Shown here: piece after piece, positions 34,786-44,113 of the stretch
Layout: every line of letters begins with the position of its first letter
How positions within the stretch are numbered: position 1 is the stretch's first letter
Assembly (NCBI GenBank): GCA_002420115.1
Contig: DIHK01000066.1
Coordinates: forward strand, 185,291 to 249,290
Length of the DNA: 64,000 nt
Reading direction: 5' to 3'
Source of the DNA: Nitrospira sp. UBA5698
GTDB taxonomy: Bacteria; Nitrospirota; Nitrospiria; Nitrospirales; Nitrospiraceae
Translations under genes and position numbers: made by a program
Notes under the pieces: generated by a model
What the model was told of the DNA's origin: nothing
Seen by the model: the letters and a program-made list of their open reading frames with translations, nothing else
Database searches by the model: none

Positions 34786-36012
34786 ATGAGTGTGAAGCTC
34801 CAACGGTTACAGTTTGAAGCGAGACGGGTAGCAGGTTGGACGACAACCGCGCTTGGCTTCACCATTCCGATTTGGGTTGTGGCGGACAGTATTCTTATCG
34901 GGCTGCTCATCGTATGCTGGGCTGCTTGTGGGGAATGGCGAGAAAAAATTCGCCGCATTACCACGAATCCTGTGGCTGTAAGCGCTATCCTATTGTTTGC
35001 TTGGTTGCTGCTTGGAGCCTTGTGGGGAGAAGGGGACTTGGAAGAACGTGCCATGTGGGTCAAGAAATACGCCAGTCTGTTGTTCATCCCCTTGGTGATT
35101 TCCCTATCGGTTGATGATGGAGAACGAAAACGCGCACTTCTCGCGCTTGCGGTGTCATTGGTTGGGACGCTGATGCTGTCTCTTGTTTTGAGCGTAGGGT
35201 TGTTCTCACCGAAAGAAGGTCTTACGTGCGATTCAGATAACCCATGCGTATTCAAAAAGCATACGACACATGGTCTGCTGATGGGGTTCGGTGCCTTATT
35301 GTTTGGTGTGCTGGCTTGGAAGGCTTCACAACGCTGGGGGCGATGGGGGTGGGCGGTGGCTTCATGCCTGGCTGCGAGCAATGTCTTGTTGATGGTGCAG
35401 GGCCGCACAGGATATGTCGTATTGGCCGGGTTGGCCATGCTGGCCTTTCATAGCTATTGGGGGTGGCGAGGCATGCTGGTCGCAACCATTGCCCTTAGTG
35501 TGATGTTTTCGATGGCCTATTATGCCTCGACTGCTTTTCACGATAGGGTCAATCTTGTCGCAACCGGTGTGACGCAGTGGAATCCTCAGATGGCCACGTA
35601 CGACGGGGTCACCGAGCGACTGGAATTTTTTTATCACACGGCCGAGATCATCCAAGACCATCCACTGACGGGTGTCGGTACTGGCGGGTTTGCAAAGGCC
35701 TACGCTGTACAAGTTCGAGACCTTGAGTTACCCGTCCCAACTCATCCCCATAATCAGTACCTCCTGGTCATGGCACAAGTTGGCGTGGCTGGAATCTGCC
35801 TGTTGCTCTGGTTGTTTGTGCAACAATGGCGATCAACATCCGTTGCCGTCGATGGGGCCGACGCACTGCTTGCCAGAGGGGTAGTGGTCACTATCGCAAT
35901 CAGTTGCTTGTTTCAACCTGCGCTTGCCGATCATACCGAAAAACTGTTCTACTGTTTATTTTCGGGCCTCTTGTTTTCCAACACGAATCCACCAGCTGAG
36001 ACGAAGATATGA
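34786..36012 (+). CDS. waaL: O-antigen ligase/polymerase family membrane protein, WaaL-like
   Basis: The 408-residue protein has about ten to twelve hydrophobic segments and one large periplasmic loop. The Wzy_C hallmark is present: R-T-G-Y in Q-G-R-T-G-Y-V-V near residue 205 and H-P-H-N-Q-Y-L near 320, with the essential histidine of WaaL ligases in the latter. It is followed by core-type glycosyltransferases and a heptosyltransferase, which favours the ligase role (joining glycan from undecaprenyl diphosphate to lipid A-core) over the Wzy polymerase role. The two cannot be separated firmly from sequence. ATG 34786 follows the gene-free gap. Confidence 0.8.
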   Translation: MSVKLQRLQFEARRVAGWTTTALGFTIPIWVVADSILIGLLIVCWAACGEWREKIRRITTNPVAVSAILLFAWLLLGALWGEGDLEERAMWVKKYASLLFIPLVISLSVDDGERKRALLALAVSLVGTLMLSLVLSVGLFSPKEGLTCDSDNPCVFKKHTTHGLLMGFGALLFGVLAWKASQRWGRWGWAVASCLAASNVLLMVQGRTGYVVLAGLAMLAFHSYWGWRGMLVATIALSVMFSMAYYASTAFHDRVNLVATGVTQWNPQMATYDGVTERLEFFYHTAEIIQDHPLTGVGTGGFAKAYAVQVRDLELPVPTHPHNQYLLVMAQVGVAGICLLLWLFVQQWRSTSVAVDGADALLARGVVVTIAISCLFQPALADHTEKLFYCLFSGLLFSNTNPPAETKI

Positions 36013-36809
36013 AACTTTCAGCTTACATCATCGCTTACAATGAGGCTCAAAAAATTGCCGGTACGATCAACAGTGTGCTCTGGGTGGATGAAATCATTGT
36101 GGCTGATTCAAACAGCACAGACGAGACCGCTCAGATCGCAAGGGATTTAGGTGCCCGCATCGTCCAGATCCCATTTCGGGGGTTCGGTCATCTGCGAAAT
36201 CAAGCCATTCAATCCTGTACTCATGAATGGATTTTCAGCCTCGACACAGACGAACAGTGTACGCCGGAGGTTCGTGACGAAATCCTGATGATCCTGTCCG
36301 GGACACCGGTCCATGATGCGTATCTGGTGCCCAGGAGAAATTACTTCATGGGACGCTGGATCAAGCATTCCGGCTGGTATCCGAATTTCCGCCAACCGCA
36401 ACTGTTCAAGAAAGGATGTATGAAATATGCGGAGTTGCCCGTCCATGAGGGCTACGAATTGCTGACGGCCAAACCGGTCGGCCGACTGAAACATGCTATT
36501 TGGCAGATTCCGTTCAGAGATTTCGAAGAAGTTGTAAAAAAAGCCAATCGCTATTCCTCGCTTGGATCGATCAAGCTTGCCGACCGACGAGTGTCAATGG
36601 GAACTGCCTTGTGGCACGGCATATGGTCGTTCCTCAAGCACTATGTGGCGAAGCGAGGGTTCCTCGATGGTTGGCCTGGATTTGTCATCGCGTTCGGAAA
36701 TTTTGAGGGCACATTCTATCGGTATGCCAAGCGGTTTGAGCAACAGGAGCAGTGGCCGCTCCCGAAACAAGCGTCTCTTCGCCGCCCCGGCGACGTGCCT
36801 GCCAAATGA
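36009..36809 (+). CDS. Family 2 glycosyltransferase, WaaE/KdtX-like
   Basis: The protein of 266 residues starts K-L-S-A-Y-I-I-A-Y-N-E-A and has V-D-E-I-I-V-A-D-S-N-S-T-D-E-T followed by F-S-L-D-T-D-E, the pattern of WaaE-type LPS core beta-1,4-glucosyltransferases. The P-F-R-G-F-G-H-L-R-N segment is also typical of that group. It overlaps the ligase gene by 4 bases and the next GT2 by 4 bases, so it belongs to a coupled core-assembly run ending in a GT9 enzyme. The acceptor is probably an inner-core heptose, by analogy. Confidence 0.85.
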   Translation: MKLSAYIIAYNEAQKIAGTINSVLWVDEIIVADSNSTDETAQIARDLGARIVQIPFRGFGHLRNQAIQSCTHEWIFSLDTDEQCTPEVRDEILMILSGTPVHDAYLVPRRNYFMGRWIKHSGWYPNFRQPQLFKKGCMKYAELPVHEGYELLTAKPVGRLKHAIWQIPFRDFEEVVKKANRYSSLGSIKLADRRVSMGTALWHGIWSFLKHYVAKRGFLDGWPGFVIAFGNFEGTFYRYAKRFEQQEQWPLPKQASLRRPGDVPAK

Positions 36810-37663
36810 AAACGGCATTGATCGTGACGACCTATAACAGGCCGGATGCGTTGGCAGCAGTACTGGAAGGGTATTGCCGTCAAAGCGATCAAGATTTTGA
36901 CCTCGTGGTTGCAGATGATGGTTCGAAGGAAGACACAGCGGATGTCGTGCGGCAATGTGCACGGCATGCACCGTTCCGGCTGACGCATGTCTGGCATGAG
37001 GACCAGGGGTTTCGAGCCGCTGCTATTCGTAATCGCGCGGTGGCATCGTCCGAGGCTGACTATATTGTGTTCACGGATGGGGACTGCATTCCCTCCAGGC
37101 ATTTCGTGCGTGCCCATAAACAGCTCGCCGAACCGGGATATTTCCTGGGGGCTAATCGTGTATTGCTTTCGGCCGGATTGACCAACCGTGTTCTGTGCCG
37201 ACAGGTGTCGATTCATAGATGGCGCTTATTCGATTGGCTTTTGTCCTGGTCGAAGCGAGACATCAATCGTGTGCTTCCGCTGATGGAATTGCCGGATGGT
37301 CCGTTTCGAAAATGGGCGCCTGATCGTTGGGAAGGCATCAAGACATGCAACTTTTCTGCATGGCGTACGGACCTTGTCCGTGTCAATGGACTGGACGAAT
37401 CGTACGAAGGATGGGGGCTTGAGGATTCCGACTTGGTCATTCGACTGCTCCATGCCGGAGTGAAGCAGAAGAGTGCGCGCTTCGCCGCCACGGTATTTCA
37501 TTTGTGGCATCCCGAGCAGGATCGCAGAAGGTTGGAAGACAATCAGAAACTCCTGGATGATCTCCTGCGTTCCTCGACGATGCGAGCCGCCGTTGGACTC
37601 GAGCAACATCGGGCAACGGTCCTTGATGATCAATCTGTGACGCCGCGGCGGACGACACCATGA
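36806..37663 (+). CDS. Family 2 glycosyltransferase with galactosyltransferase-type C-terminal block
   Basis: Translation most likely begins at ATG 36806, in the ATGA overlap with the previous gene, giving 285 residues. The GT-A start is T-A-L-I-V-T-T-Y-N-R-P, with V-V-A-D-D-G-S and V-F-T-D-G-D-C as donor and metal motifs. The later N-G-L-D-E-S-Y-E-G-W-G-L-E-D-S-D-L block is the GT7 C-terminal pattern seen in bacterial chondroitin- and galactosyl-type transferases. It again overlaps its downstream neighbour by 4 bases. Confidence 0.86.
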   Translation: MKTALIVTTYNRPDALAAVLEGYCRQSDQDFDLVVADDGSKEDTADVVRQCARHAPFRLTHVWHEDQGFRAAAIRNRAVASSEADYIVFTDGDCIPSRHFVRAHKQLAEPGYFLGANRVLLSAGLTNRVLCRQVSIHRWRLFDWLLSWSKRDINRVLPLMELPDGPFRKWAPDRWEGIKTCNFSAWRTDLVRVNGLDESYEGWGLEDSDLVIRLLHAGVKQKSARFAATVFHLWHPEQDRRRLEDNQKLLDDLLRSSTMRAAVGLEQHRATVLDDQSVTPRRTTP

Positions 37664-38772
37664 AGCGGGATCTTCACAGTGTGTTGGTTGTCTGTACGCG
37701 TCGAATTGGGGATGTCCTATTAGCCACGCCGGTCATCCGTTCGCTCAAGGCTGCTTTGCCGCATGTGATGGTCGATATGCTGGTATTCGAAGGGACTGAG
37801 GATGTGCTTTCTGGCAATGCGGATATCCGACGAGTGTGGACGATCGCCGAACGTCCGGCAATAGGTTCTCATCTTGCTTTGCTGCGTTTGTTGTGGGGAC
37901 GTTACGACGCTGCAGTGTCGGTGCTTGCAGGAGACCGCCCGACCTTTCATGCTTGGGTTGCAGGACGGTATTGCGTAGGGACGGTATTGCCCGATAAGAA
38001 ATCTTGGTGGAAGCGGTGGTTGCTGAATAACTGGATCCCGTTCGACAATCTCCGTACCCATACGGTTACCATGAATCTCAGGCTGCTTACCCCGTTGGGC
38101 ATTACACCACTTGGGACTCCCGTGGTCAGTTGGACGGACAAGGACGAGCAATCTGTTCGGGCCCTGTTCCCTGACATCCGGAGGGCTCAGCCCTACGCGG
38201 TGCTGCACGTGTCGCCGAAGTTTGCCTACAAGACCTGGACTGTCGATGGATGGGTGGCACTCGGACGGTGGTTGATCGATCGTGGCCTGATCGTTGTGGT
38301 GACCGGAGTGGAATCGGCTGAGCAGTCGTGGTGTGATCAGATTATCCAAGAGCTCCCCACGGCGGTCAATTTGATCGGTCGGGTGACGTTGCCGGCTCTT
38401 GGTTATCTCTTAAGTCGAGCTGCGCTGTATGTTGGGACGGATACGGCCGTCAGTCATATGGCTGCTGCCATCGGCGTGCCATCCGTCGTGCTGTTTGGAC
38501 CTTCCAACCCTGTGAAGTGGGGACCTTGGCCGAAGGATTTTCCCTCAGATGCACAGAGCCCCTGGCATAGACAAGGATCGCAGCGGCAAGGGAATGTGTT
38601 GTTGCTCCAAGGCGAAGGGGAGTGCGTACCGTGCCTTGCGGAAGGATGTGATCGTCACGTCAACAGCCTCAGCGATTGCCTCCAGCGATTGTCTGTGCAT
38701 CGGGTTATTCAGGCCGCTGACGTCATGCTCCAAGAACGAGTGATCAACGTCGCAGCACCAATCAGCTCATGA
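37660..38772 (+). CDS. Family 9 glycosyltransferase, LPS heptosyltransferase-like
   Basis: The 370-residue protein has the GT9 start R-R-I-G-D-V-L-L-A-T-P-V-I-R-S-L and the donor-side motif Y-V-G-T-D-T-A-V-S-H-M-A-A-A, followed by V-V-L-F-G-P-S-N-P. These are the marks of WaaC/WaaF/WaaQ, which add heptose from ADP-heptose to the inner core. A cysteine-containing segment near residue 325 (C-V-P-C-L-A-E-G-C) matches the C-x-P-C element of WaaQ-like proteins. It is coupled by ATGA overlaps on both sides. Which heptose it adds is not clear. Confidence 0.86.
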   Translation: MKRDLHSVLVVCTRRIGDVLLATPVIRSLKAALPHVMVDMLVFEGTEDVLSGNADIRRVWTIAERPAIGSHLALLRLLWGRYDAAVSVLAGDRPTFHAWVAGRYCVGTVLPDKKSWWKRWLLNNWIPFDNLRTHTVTMNLRLLTPLGITPLGTPVVSWTDKDEQSVRALFPDIRRAQPYAVLHVSPKFAYKTWTVDGWVALGRWLIDRGLIVVVTGVESAEQSWCDQIIQELPTAVNLIGRVTLPALGYLLSRAALYVGTDTAVSHMAAAIGVPSVVLFGPSNPVKWGPWPKDFPSDAQSPWHRQGSQRQGNVLLLQGEGECVPCLAEGCDRHVNSLSDCLQRLSVHRVIQAADVMLQERVINVAAPISS

Positions 38773-40664
38773 AACAGTCAGCCGCAAAACTCTTCCATTC
38801 CCTCACGAGACGATTTGGAAACCGGGTACTCCGGTACCGCCCGAGTCTCGTCATTGGGGTGGAACTGCTGCTGATTTTTGCGGCGAACCTGACGGCATTT
38901 GCGCTGCGGTTCGATGGGTCGATTCCTCGCGGGTATCGGAGGATCATGTGGGATTTCGTGCCTGCCGTGCTGCTCATCTATGGTATCGGCTTATGGTTGT
39001 TTGGGATTCAGCGAGGGCTCTGGAGATATGTCGATCTTCGCGATCTCTGGAGAATTTTGCTGGCCGCACTGAGTAGCTCCGCGGTGTTTTATGGCGTCAT
39101 CCATAAACTTGGCGGTGTGGCGCAGTATCCTCGATCCGTGATCATTCTGACGGGTCTGTTGACGGCGTTGTATTTAGCAGGGATCCGATTGGCTGTGCGG
39201 GGGTTTCGAGAGTGGATCCAGATATTCGATCCGAGTGCGCGACGTGTCTTGATTGTCGGCGCCGGACATGCGGGGGAGTTATTAGTCAGGGATATGTTGT
39301 ACGATGCAAATTATCACTGTTGCCCGGTGGGGTTTGTCGATGATGATCCGATCAAACGGAAGATGACTATTCATGGGATTCCTGTGGTGGGAGTCATAGC
39401 TGATATCAAGAAGGCGGCCGAACGGTTGAAGGTCGACGAGATTATCGTGGCCATTCCTTCTGGTTCCGCAATGGTGAAACAAAAGATTCTCGCTGCGTCA
39501 GAAGGCTGTTCGGTGCCGATCAAGACGCTACCAGATATCAAACAATTGCTCGGTGATCCGGTCTCTCTACAACAGGTGCGGCCAATGAGCGTCGATGATT
39601 TGCTCAAACGTGAGCCGATCAAGACGGATTTTCACGAGCTCTCCCCCCATATCGGTGGGAAAACTTTCCTTGTGACTGGGGCAGGAGGTTCAATCGGATC
39701 GGAGCTCTGCCGGCAGATTGCCCAATACAAGCCTCAGGCCGTGGTCTTGTTCGAACGCTACGAGAATACGCTCCATTCACTGCTGTTAGAGTTACACACA
39801 GCTTTCCCGACGGTAAAGATTGTCCCGGTCATTGGAGATGTGACTGTCCCAGACCGCGTCGCGGAAGTGTTCCGCCAAACCATCCCCGACATTGTGTTTC
39901 ATGCTGCTGCGCACAAACATGTACCGCTGATGGAACTGAATCCGAAGGAAGCGATACGAAACAATATCTTAGGCACTCGCGTGGTCGCCGAGGCCGCTGT
40001 GAAGGCAGGCGTCAGCCGATTTGTCATGATTTCCACGGACAAGGCGGTCAATCCATCAAGCGTCATGGGTGTGACCAAAAGAATTGCCGAGCATATGATG
40101 CAGGAGTTTAATGGGCCCGGTCTCACAAAGTTTATGGTGGTGCGGTTCGGGAATGTGCTGGGCAGCAACGGGAGCGTCGTTCCTTTGTTCACTGAACAAA
40201 TCCGCAAAGGAGGGCCTGTAACCGTCACCCACCCGGAGATCAAACGGTTTTTCATGACAATTCCAGAGGCAGTGCAGCTGGTGCTCCAGGCGAGTGCAAT
40301 GGGGCGCGGAGGAGAAGTCTTTGTTCTCGATATGGGAGAGCAGATCAAGGTGGCTGATTTGGCGAGGAATATGATCGTCTTGGCTGGCCTGGTTCCAGGG
40401 AAGGACATTGACATTGTCTACACCGGTCTGCGGCCTGGAGAAAAGATGTACGAAGAACTCTTTGAAGAAGAGGAACAAGTTGAACCTACGGCCCATGCGA
40501 AGATCAATCGAGCGAGTGGGGCTCCAGTTTCCGTCGGTGAGCTGGATCAATGGCTGGAGATGTTGCAGGTGAATCTCCCTCAGTGTGATGAAGAGGAGCT
40601 ATTGCAGGATCTCAAACGACTGGTGCCGAGCTTTCAACGATCCATCTCGCAGAGCGTCTCGTAG
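38769..40664 (+). CDS. UDP-GlcNAc 4,6-dehydratase, membrane-bound WbpM/PglF type
   Basis: The protein has 631 residues. The first 140 residues hold about four membrane segments; a CoA-binding-like Rossmann domain (V-L-I-V-G-A-G-H-A-G) comes next. The catalytic SDR domain begins at F-L-V-T-G-A-G-G-S-I-G-S near residue 298. The catalytic triad has methionine in place of tyrosine (S-T-D-K-A-V-N-P-S-S-V-M-G-V-T-K), as known for WbpM, FlaA1 and PglF. These enzymes make UDP-4-keto-6-deoxy-GlcNAc. With the WbpV-like and WbpL-like genes upstream, UDP-QuiNAc/FucNAc synthesis is the likely route. Size and layout are family-typical. Confidence 0.9.
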   Translation: MKQSAAKLFHSLTRRFGNRVLRYRPSLVIGVELLLIFAANLTAFALRFDGSIPRGYRRIMWDFVPAVLLIYGIGLWLFGIQRGLWRYVDLRDLWRILLAALSSSAVFYGVIHKLGGVAQYPRSVIILTGLLTALYLAGIRLAVRGFREWIQIFDPSARRVLIVGAGHAGELLVRDMLYDANYHCCPVGFVDDDPIKRKMTIHGIPVVGVIADIKKAAERLKVDEIIVAIPSGSAMVKQKILAASEGCSVPIKTLPDIKQLLGDPVSLQQVRPMSVDDLLKREPIKTDFHELSPHIGGKTFLVTGAGGSIGSELCRQIAQYKPQAVVLFERYENTLHSLLLELHTAFPTVKIVPVIGDVTVPDRVAEVFRQTIPDIVFHAAAHKHVPLMELNPKEAIRNNILGTRVVAEAAVKAGVSRFVMISTDKAVNPSSVMGVTKRIAEHMMQEFNGPGLTKFMVVRFGNVLGSNGSVVPLFTEQIRKGGPVTVTHPEIKRFFMTIPEAVQLVLQASAMGRGGEVFVLDMGEQIKVADLARNMIVLAGLVPGKDIDIVYTGLRPGEKMYEELFEEEEQVEPTAHAKINRASGAPVSVGELDQWLEMLQVNLPQCDEEELLQDLKRLVPSFQRSISQSVS

Positions 40665-40778
40665 TTTTCCAACTATTCAGTGCTCATTCCTGGCTGGCGT
40701 GATATCGTCAAGTCTACTTGGCTGACTCACTGAAACCGAGAAGAACTGACGTATTCGTTTGGAATAGGAGACCAGGCG

Positions 40779-41519
40779 TTGAAAGGTGTTGTGCTGGCCG
40801 GAGGACTCGGCACAAGATTATTACCCCTCACTAAAGTCACGAATAAGCATCTGCTTCCCGTGTACGACCGACCGATGATCTACTATCCAATCCAAATACT
40901 TGTCAATGCAGGTATGACAGAAATTATGTTGGTGACGGGGGGGAGCAATGCCGGCGACTTCTTGAAGTTGCTTGGGAACGGGAAAGAATTCGGGCTGAAG
41001 CACCTCAATTATGCGTATCAGGAAGGGGAAGGCGGTATCGCCGACGCACTTCGATTGGCTGAGCACTTTGCGGATGGCGAACCGATCTGTGTCGTACTGG
41101 GTGACAATATCATCCAGGGGAATGTCGCCAAGGCGACAGATCACTTTCGTCTCCAGAAAGGGGGGGCCAAGATCCTCCTGAAGGAAGTGAAGGATCCTCA
41201 ACGATTTGGTGTGCCGGTTCTGGACGGGGACCGCGTGGTAAGGATCGAAGAGAAACCACGCCATCCTCAATCCCCCTATGCTGTGACCGGCATCTATTTT
41301 TATGACGCACTTGTGTTTGAGTATATCCGCTCCCTCAAACCATCGGCGAGAGGGGAATTAGAGATTACCGATGTGAACAACGCCTACATCGAGGCTGGAA
41401 TGTTGACATGGGATCTGCTTGAGGGATGGTGGACGGATGCCGGCACCATCGAGTCACTCTATCTGGCCAATCAACTGGTTGGGCAAACCGGTGCCAACCA
41501 TCTCGCTGAGGCCGCATAG
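40779..41519 (+). CDS. rmlA: Glucose-1-phosphate thymidylyltransferase, short form
   Basis: The 246-residue protein opens K-G-V-V-L-A-G-G-L-G-T-R-L and has the RmlA-type P-V-Y-D-R-P-M-I-Y-Y-P-I, then V-V-L-G-D-N-I and the C-terminal W-W-T-D-A-G-T. RmlA activates glucose 1-phosphate with dTTP. Common RmlA proteins have about 290 residues; the short form lacks the C-terminal helical part that holds the allosteric site. AGGAG before TTG 40779 supports the start. rmlB follows with no gap. Confidence 0.86.
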   Translation: MKGVVLAGGLGTRLLPLTKVTNKHLLPVYDRPMIYYPIQILVNAGMTEIMLVTGGSNAGDFLKLLGNGKEFGLKHLNYAYQEGEGGIADALRLAEHFADGEPICVVLGDNIIQGNVAKATDHFRLQKGGAKILLKEVKDPQRFGVPVLDGDRVVRIEEKPRHPQSPYAVTGIYFYDALVFEYIRSLKPSARGELEITDVNNAYIEAGMLTWDLLEGWWTDAGTIESLYLANQLVGQTGANHLAEAA

Positions 41520-42560
41520 ATGCGTATACTTGTTACGGGCGGTGCCGGTTTCATCGGCTCCCATCTGGTTCGTCGCCTACTCGGGTCGTCTCATCATCAC
41601 ATCGTCAATCTTGACGCGCTCCGGTATTCGGGAAATCTCAACAATCTTCGCGCTGTCAGCAGGCACCCAGCCTACACCTTCGTGCAGGGTGATATTTGTG
41701 ATGCTGAGTTGGTGGCGTCTGTGCTTCATAATCATCGGATCGAGGGAATCATCAATTGTGCGGCTGAGACGCATGTCGATCGCTCGATATTGGAGCCTGG
41801 CGCCTTTGCCCGTACTGATGTCGTGGGAACGGGGGTGTTGCTCGAGGAAGGGCGCCGTTTTGGTGTGACGCGTTTTCTTCAAGTCAGTACCGACGAAGTG
41901 TATGGGAACCTTGAATCCGGTTTTGCGACGGAGGAGGATCGGTTAGCGCCACGGAGCCCCTATTCGGCGAGCAAAGCCGGTGGTGATTTGCTGACGTTGA
42001 GTTACTGGAGCACGTACCGGTTTCCCGTGATTGTGACGAGAGGCAGCAATACATATGGTCCCAATCAATATCCCGAAAAATTTATTCCACTCTTCGTAAC
42101 GAACGCGATTGAACAGCAACTGCTGCCATTGTACGGGGATGGAAGACAACGCCGAGATTGGCTTGCTGTGGACGATCATTGTGCTGGAATCGAGCAGGCA
42201 TTTTTCTATGGTGAAGCGGGGAATATCTACAACATCGGCGGAGGGAATGAACGGGAAAATATTGCGGTGGCGGAACAGATTCTTACAGGTCTGAACAAGC
42301 CAAAATCGTTGTTGCGATTCGTGACGGACCGGCCAGGCCATGATCGACGGTATGCCGTCGACAGTCGGAAACTTCGCCGCCTCGGCTGGATGCCGGCCGT
42401 ACGCTTTGAAGAGGGACTGAGTGAGACCATTCGGTGGTATCAAGAACATGAATCCTGGTGGAGACCCATTAAGTCTGGAGAGTTCCGGACCTATTACGAG
42501 CAGGTCTATGGGAGGCGCCTTCAACGAGCCGAGGTTGCTCGCTCGATAGGGAGTAACTAG
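41520..42560 (+). CDS. rmlB: dTDP-glucose 4,6-dehydratase
   Basis: This 346-residue extended SDR has I-L-V-T-G-G-A-G-F-I-G-S-H at the start, the V-S-T-D-E-V-Y-G strand with the catalytic Asp-Glu pair, and Y-S-A-S-K. The T-Y-G-P-N-Q-Y-P-E-K-F-I-P-L block is the RmlB fingerprint. It converts dTDP-glucose to dTDP-4-keto-6-deoxyglucose. The start codon directly follows the rmlA stop, and rmlD comes 44 bases later. A dedicated 3,5-epimerase (RmlC) is not encoded in this window. Confidence 0.92.
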   Translation: MRILVTGGAGFIGSHLVRRLLGSSHHHIVNLDALRYSGNLNNLRAVSRHPAYTFVQGDICDAELVASVLHNHRIEGIINCAAETHVDRSILEPGAFARTDVVGTGVLLEEGRRFGVTRFLQVSTDEVYGNLESGFATEEDRLAPRSPYSASKAGGDLLTLSYWSTYRFPVIVTRGSNTYGPNQYPEKFIPLFVTNAIEQQLLPLYGDGRQRRDWLAVDDHCAGIEQAFFYGEAGNIYNIGGGNERENIAVAEQILTGLNKPKSLLRFVTDRPGHDRRYAVDSRKLRRLGWMPAVRFEEGLSETIRWYQEHESWWRPIKSGEFRTYYEQVYGRRLQRAEVARSIGSN

Positions 42561-42604
42561 GGCTCGTACCTGGTCCAAGGCATCAACCGCCTCGATCTAC
42601 TACC

Positions 42605-43477
42605 ATGCGTATACTGATCACCGGGGCCGATGGGCAACTGGGGAGTGAGCTTTGTCGAGTGCTAGGGTATGAAACAATCATCCCCATGACGTTGCCGGAC
42701 TTCGATCTGACGAAGCCGGATGTTGAACCCAAAATTGTAGACGCCTCACCAGATCTCATTATCCATGCGGGTGCCTATACGGATGTCGACGCTGCGGAGC
42801 GAGAACCGAATGTGGTTATGGCAGTCAACGCCAGGGGGACACGGGAAGTCTCAAAGGCGGCCGCACGGTTGGGCGTGCGGTTGATCTATATTTCCACCGA
42901 CTATGTGTTCAGTGGTCAGCAGCGCACGCCCTATCATGAGCAAGATGATCCCTGTCCGATCAATCAATATGGATTTTCAAAATGGAAGGGCGAGCAAGCA
43001 GTACTGGCCACTGGTATCAATTCCCTGGTTGTTCGGACGGCCTGGCTGTTTGGGGCTGTGGGAAAGAATTTTGTCAAATCCATCGCGCGGGCAGCGCAGA
43101 GCGAGACGGTGTTACGGGTGGTGGATGATCAACGGGGGTGCCCGACGTATGCTGAGGATCTGGCCTATGCGATCGTGGCATTGATGACAAAGGATGTGGC
43201 TGGGGTAATCCATCTCACGAATCGTGGTCACTGTACCTGGTATGAATTGGCCAGAGCGGTCGTTCATGAGATGGGGGCGGGCTGTCCTATTCTTCCAATT
43301 ACGACCTTGCAGGCTGGCCGTCCGGCAAAGCGTCCACAGTATTCAGTCATGAGCAATAGTCGCTGTGCGTCGTTAGGAATCGTGCTTCCTGAATGGAGTC
43401 AGGCACTCGCACGATTCGTCAGAGGGCCAAGCATGTCCTTAGCCGAGCCACAATGTGCTCCCCTGCCTCATACCTAA
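42605..43477 (+). CDS. rmlD: dTDP-4-dehydrorhamnose reductase
   Basis: The 290-residue protein begins R-I-L-I-T-G-A-D-G-Q-L-G-S-E and has Y-I-S-T-D-Y-V-F-S-G followed by Y-G-F-S-K, the usual RmlD order. It reduces the 4-keto group of dTDP-4-keto-rhamnose with NAD(P)H. A C-terminal P-A-K-R-P-Q-Y-S segment is also diagnostic. In the absence of a neighbouring rmlC the epimerised substrate must come from a gene elsewhere or the enzyme acts on another 4-keto sugar. Confidence 0.9.
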   Translation: MRILITGADGQLGSELCRVLGYETIIPMTLPDFDLTKPDVEPKIVDASPDLIIHAGAYTDVDAAEREPNVVMAVNARGTREVSKAAARLGVRLIYISTDYVFSGQQRTPYHEQDDPCPINQYGFSKWKGEQAVLATGINSLVVRTAWLFGAVGKNFVKSIARAAQSETVLRVVDDQRGCPTYAEDLAYAIVALMTKDVAGVIHLTNRGHCTWYELARAVVHEMGAGCPILPITTLQAGRPAKRPQYSVMSNSRCASLGIVLPEWSQALARFVRGPSMSLAEPQCAPLPHT

Positions 43478-43558
43478 TTATCTTTTTAAAGGTTCGGTGA
43501 CTCATTAAGATAGTGCCTATGGCAAGTCGAATACCCGTCCAGTTATAACTAAGCATCA

Positions 43559-44113
43559 ATGAAGCGCCAGGCTCACCGAGGACCTTCCAGAAATCTATTC
43601 CAGAATATTCGTCTCTTTGCCACGGATGTGGACGGAGTCCTCACTGATGCCGGTATGTACTATTCCGAATCGGGTGACGAATGGAAAAAATTTAACACCC
43701 GAGATGGGATGGGGATCAAGCTGTTGCAGAGAGCCGGACTCATCACGGCAATCGTCACGCAGGAGCGGACTAGATTGGTCGCGCGTCGAGCAGAAAAACT
43801 GGCGATTCCTGAGCTCCACCAGGGAGTAATGGATAAGCTATCGGTGATTCGGGAAATGGCCATACGGCATGGCATCTCGCTCCAACAGATTGCCTATATC
43901 GGTGACGATGTGAACGATATTGAAGCGTTGAAGGCTGTGGGTGTGTCGGCGGCTCCGGCTGATGGTCTTCCTCAAGTGCTGGAAGTTGTCGACTATGTCT
44001 GTCAGAAGAAAGGTGGAGAAGGCGCAGTAAGAGAACTCGCTGAGTTGATACTCCAAGCACGCCTTGAAGTGAAGGCGGCCAAGCGGAGAAGGATAAAGGG
44101 GAAGAATGGCTAA
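43559..44113 (+). CDS. kdsC: HAD family phosphatase, KdsC-like
   Basis: At 184 residues this is a C0-type HAD enzyme without a cap domain. Motif I is F-A-T-D-V-D-G-V-L-T-D near residue 20, motif II is the I-V-T strand, and motif III/IV is Y-I-G-D-D-V-N-D near 120. Size and the G-M-Y-Y ... F-N-T-R-D-G-M-G segment fit KdsC, which releases phosphate from Kdo 8-phosphate. The related NeuA-linked or Kdn 9-phosphate phosphatases look alike. kdsA and kdsB are not in the window. The stop overlaps manC by 8 bases. Confidence 0.85.
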   Translation: MKRQAHRGPSRNLFQNIRLFATDVDGVLTDAGMYYSESGDEWKKFNTRDGMGIKLLQRAGLITAIVTQERTRLVARRAEKLAIPELHQGVMDKLSVIREMAIRHGISLQQIAYIGDDVNDIEALKAVGVSAAPADGLPQVLEVVDYVCQKKGGEGAVRELAELILQARLEVKAAKRRRIKGKNG

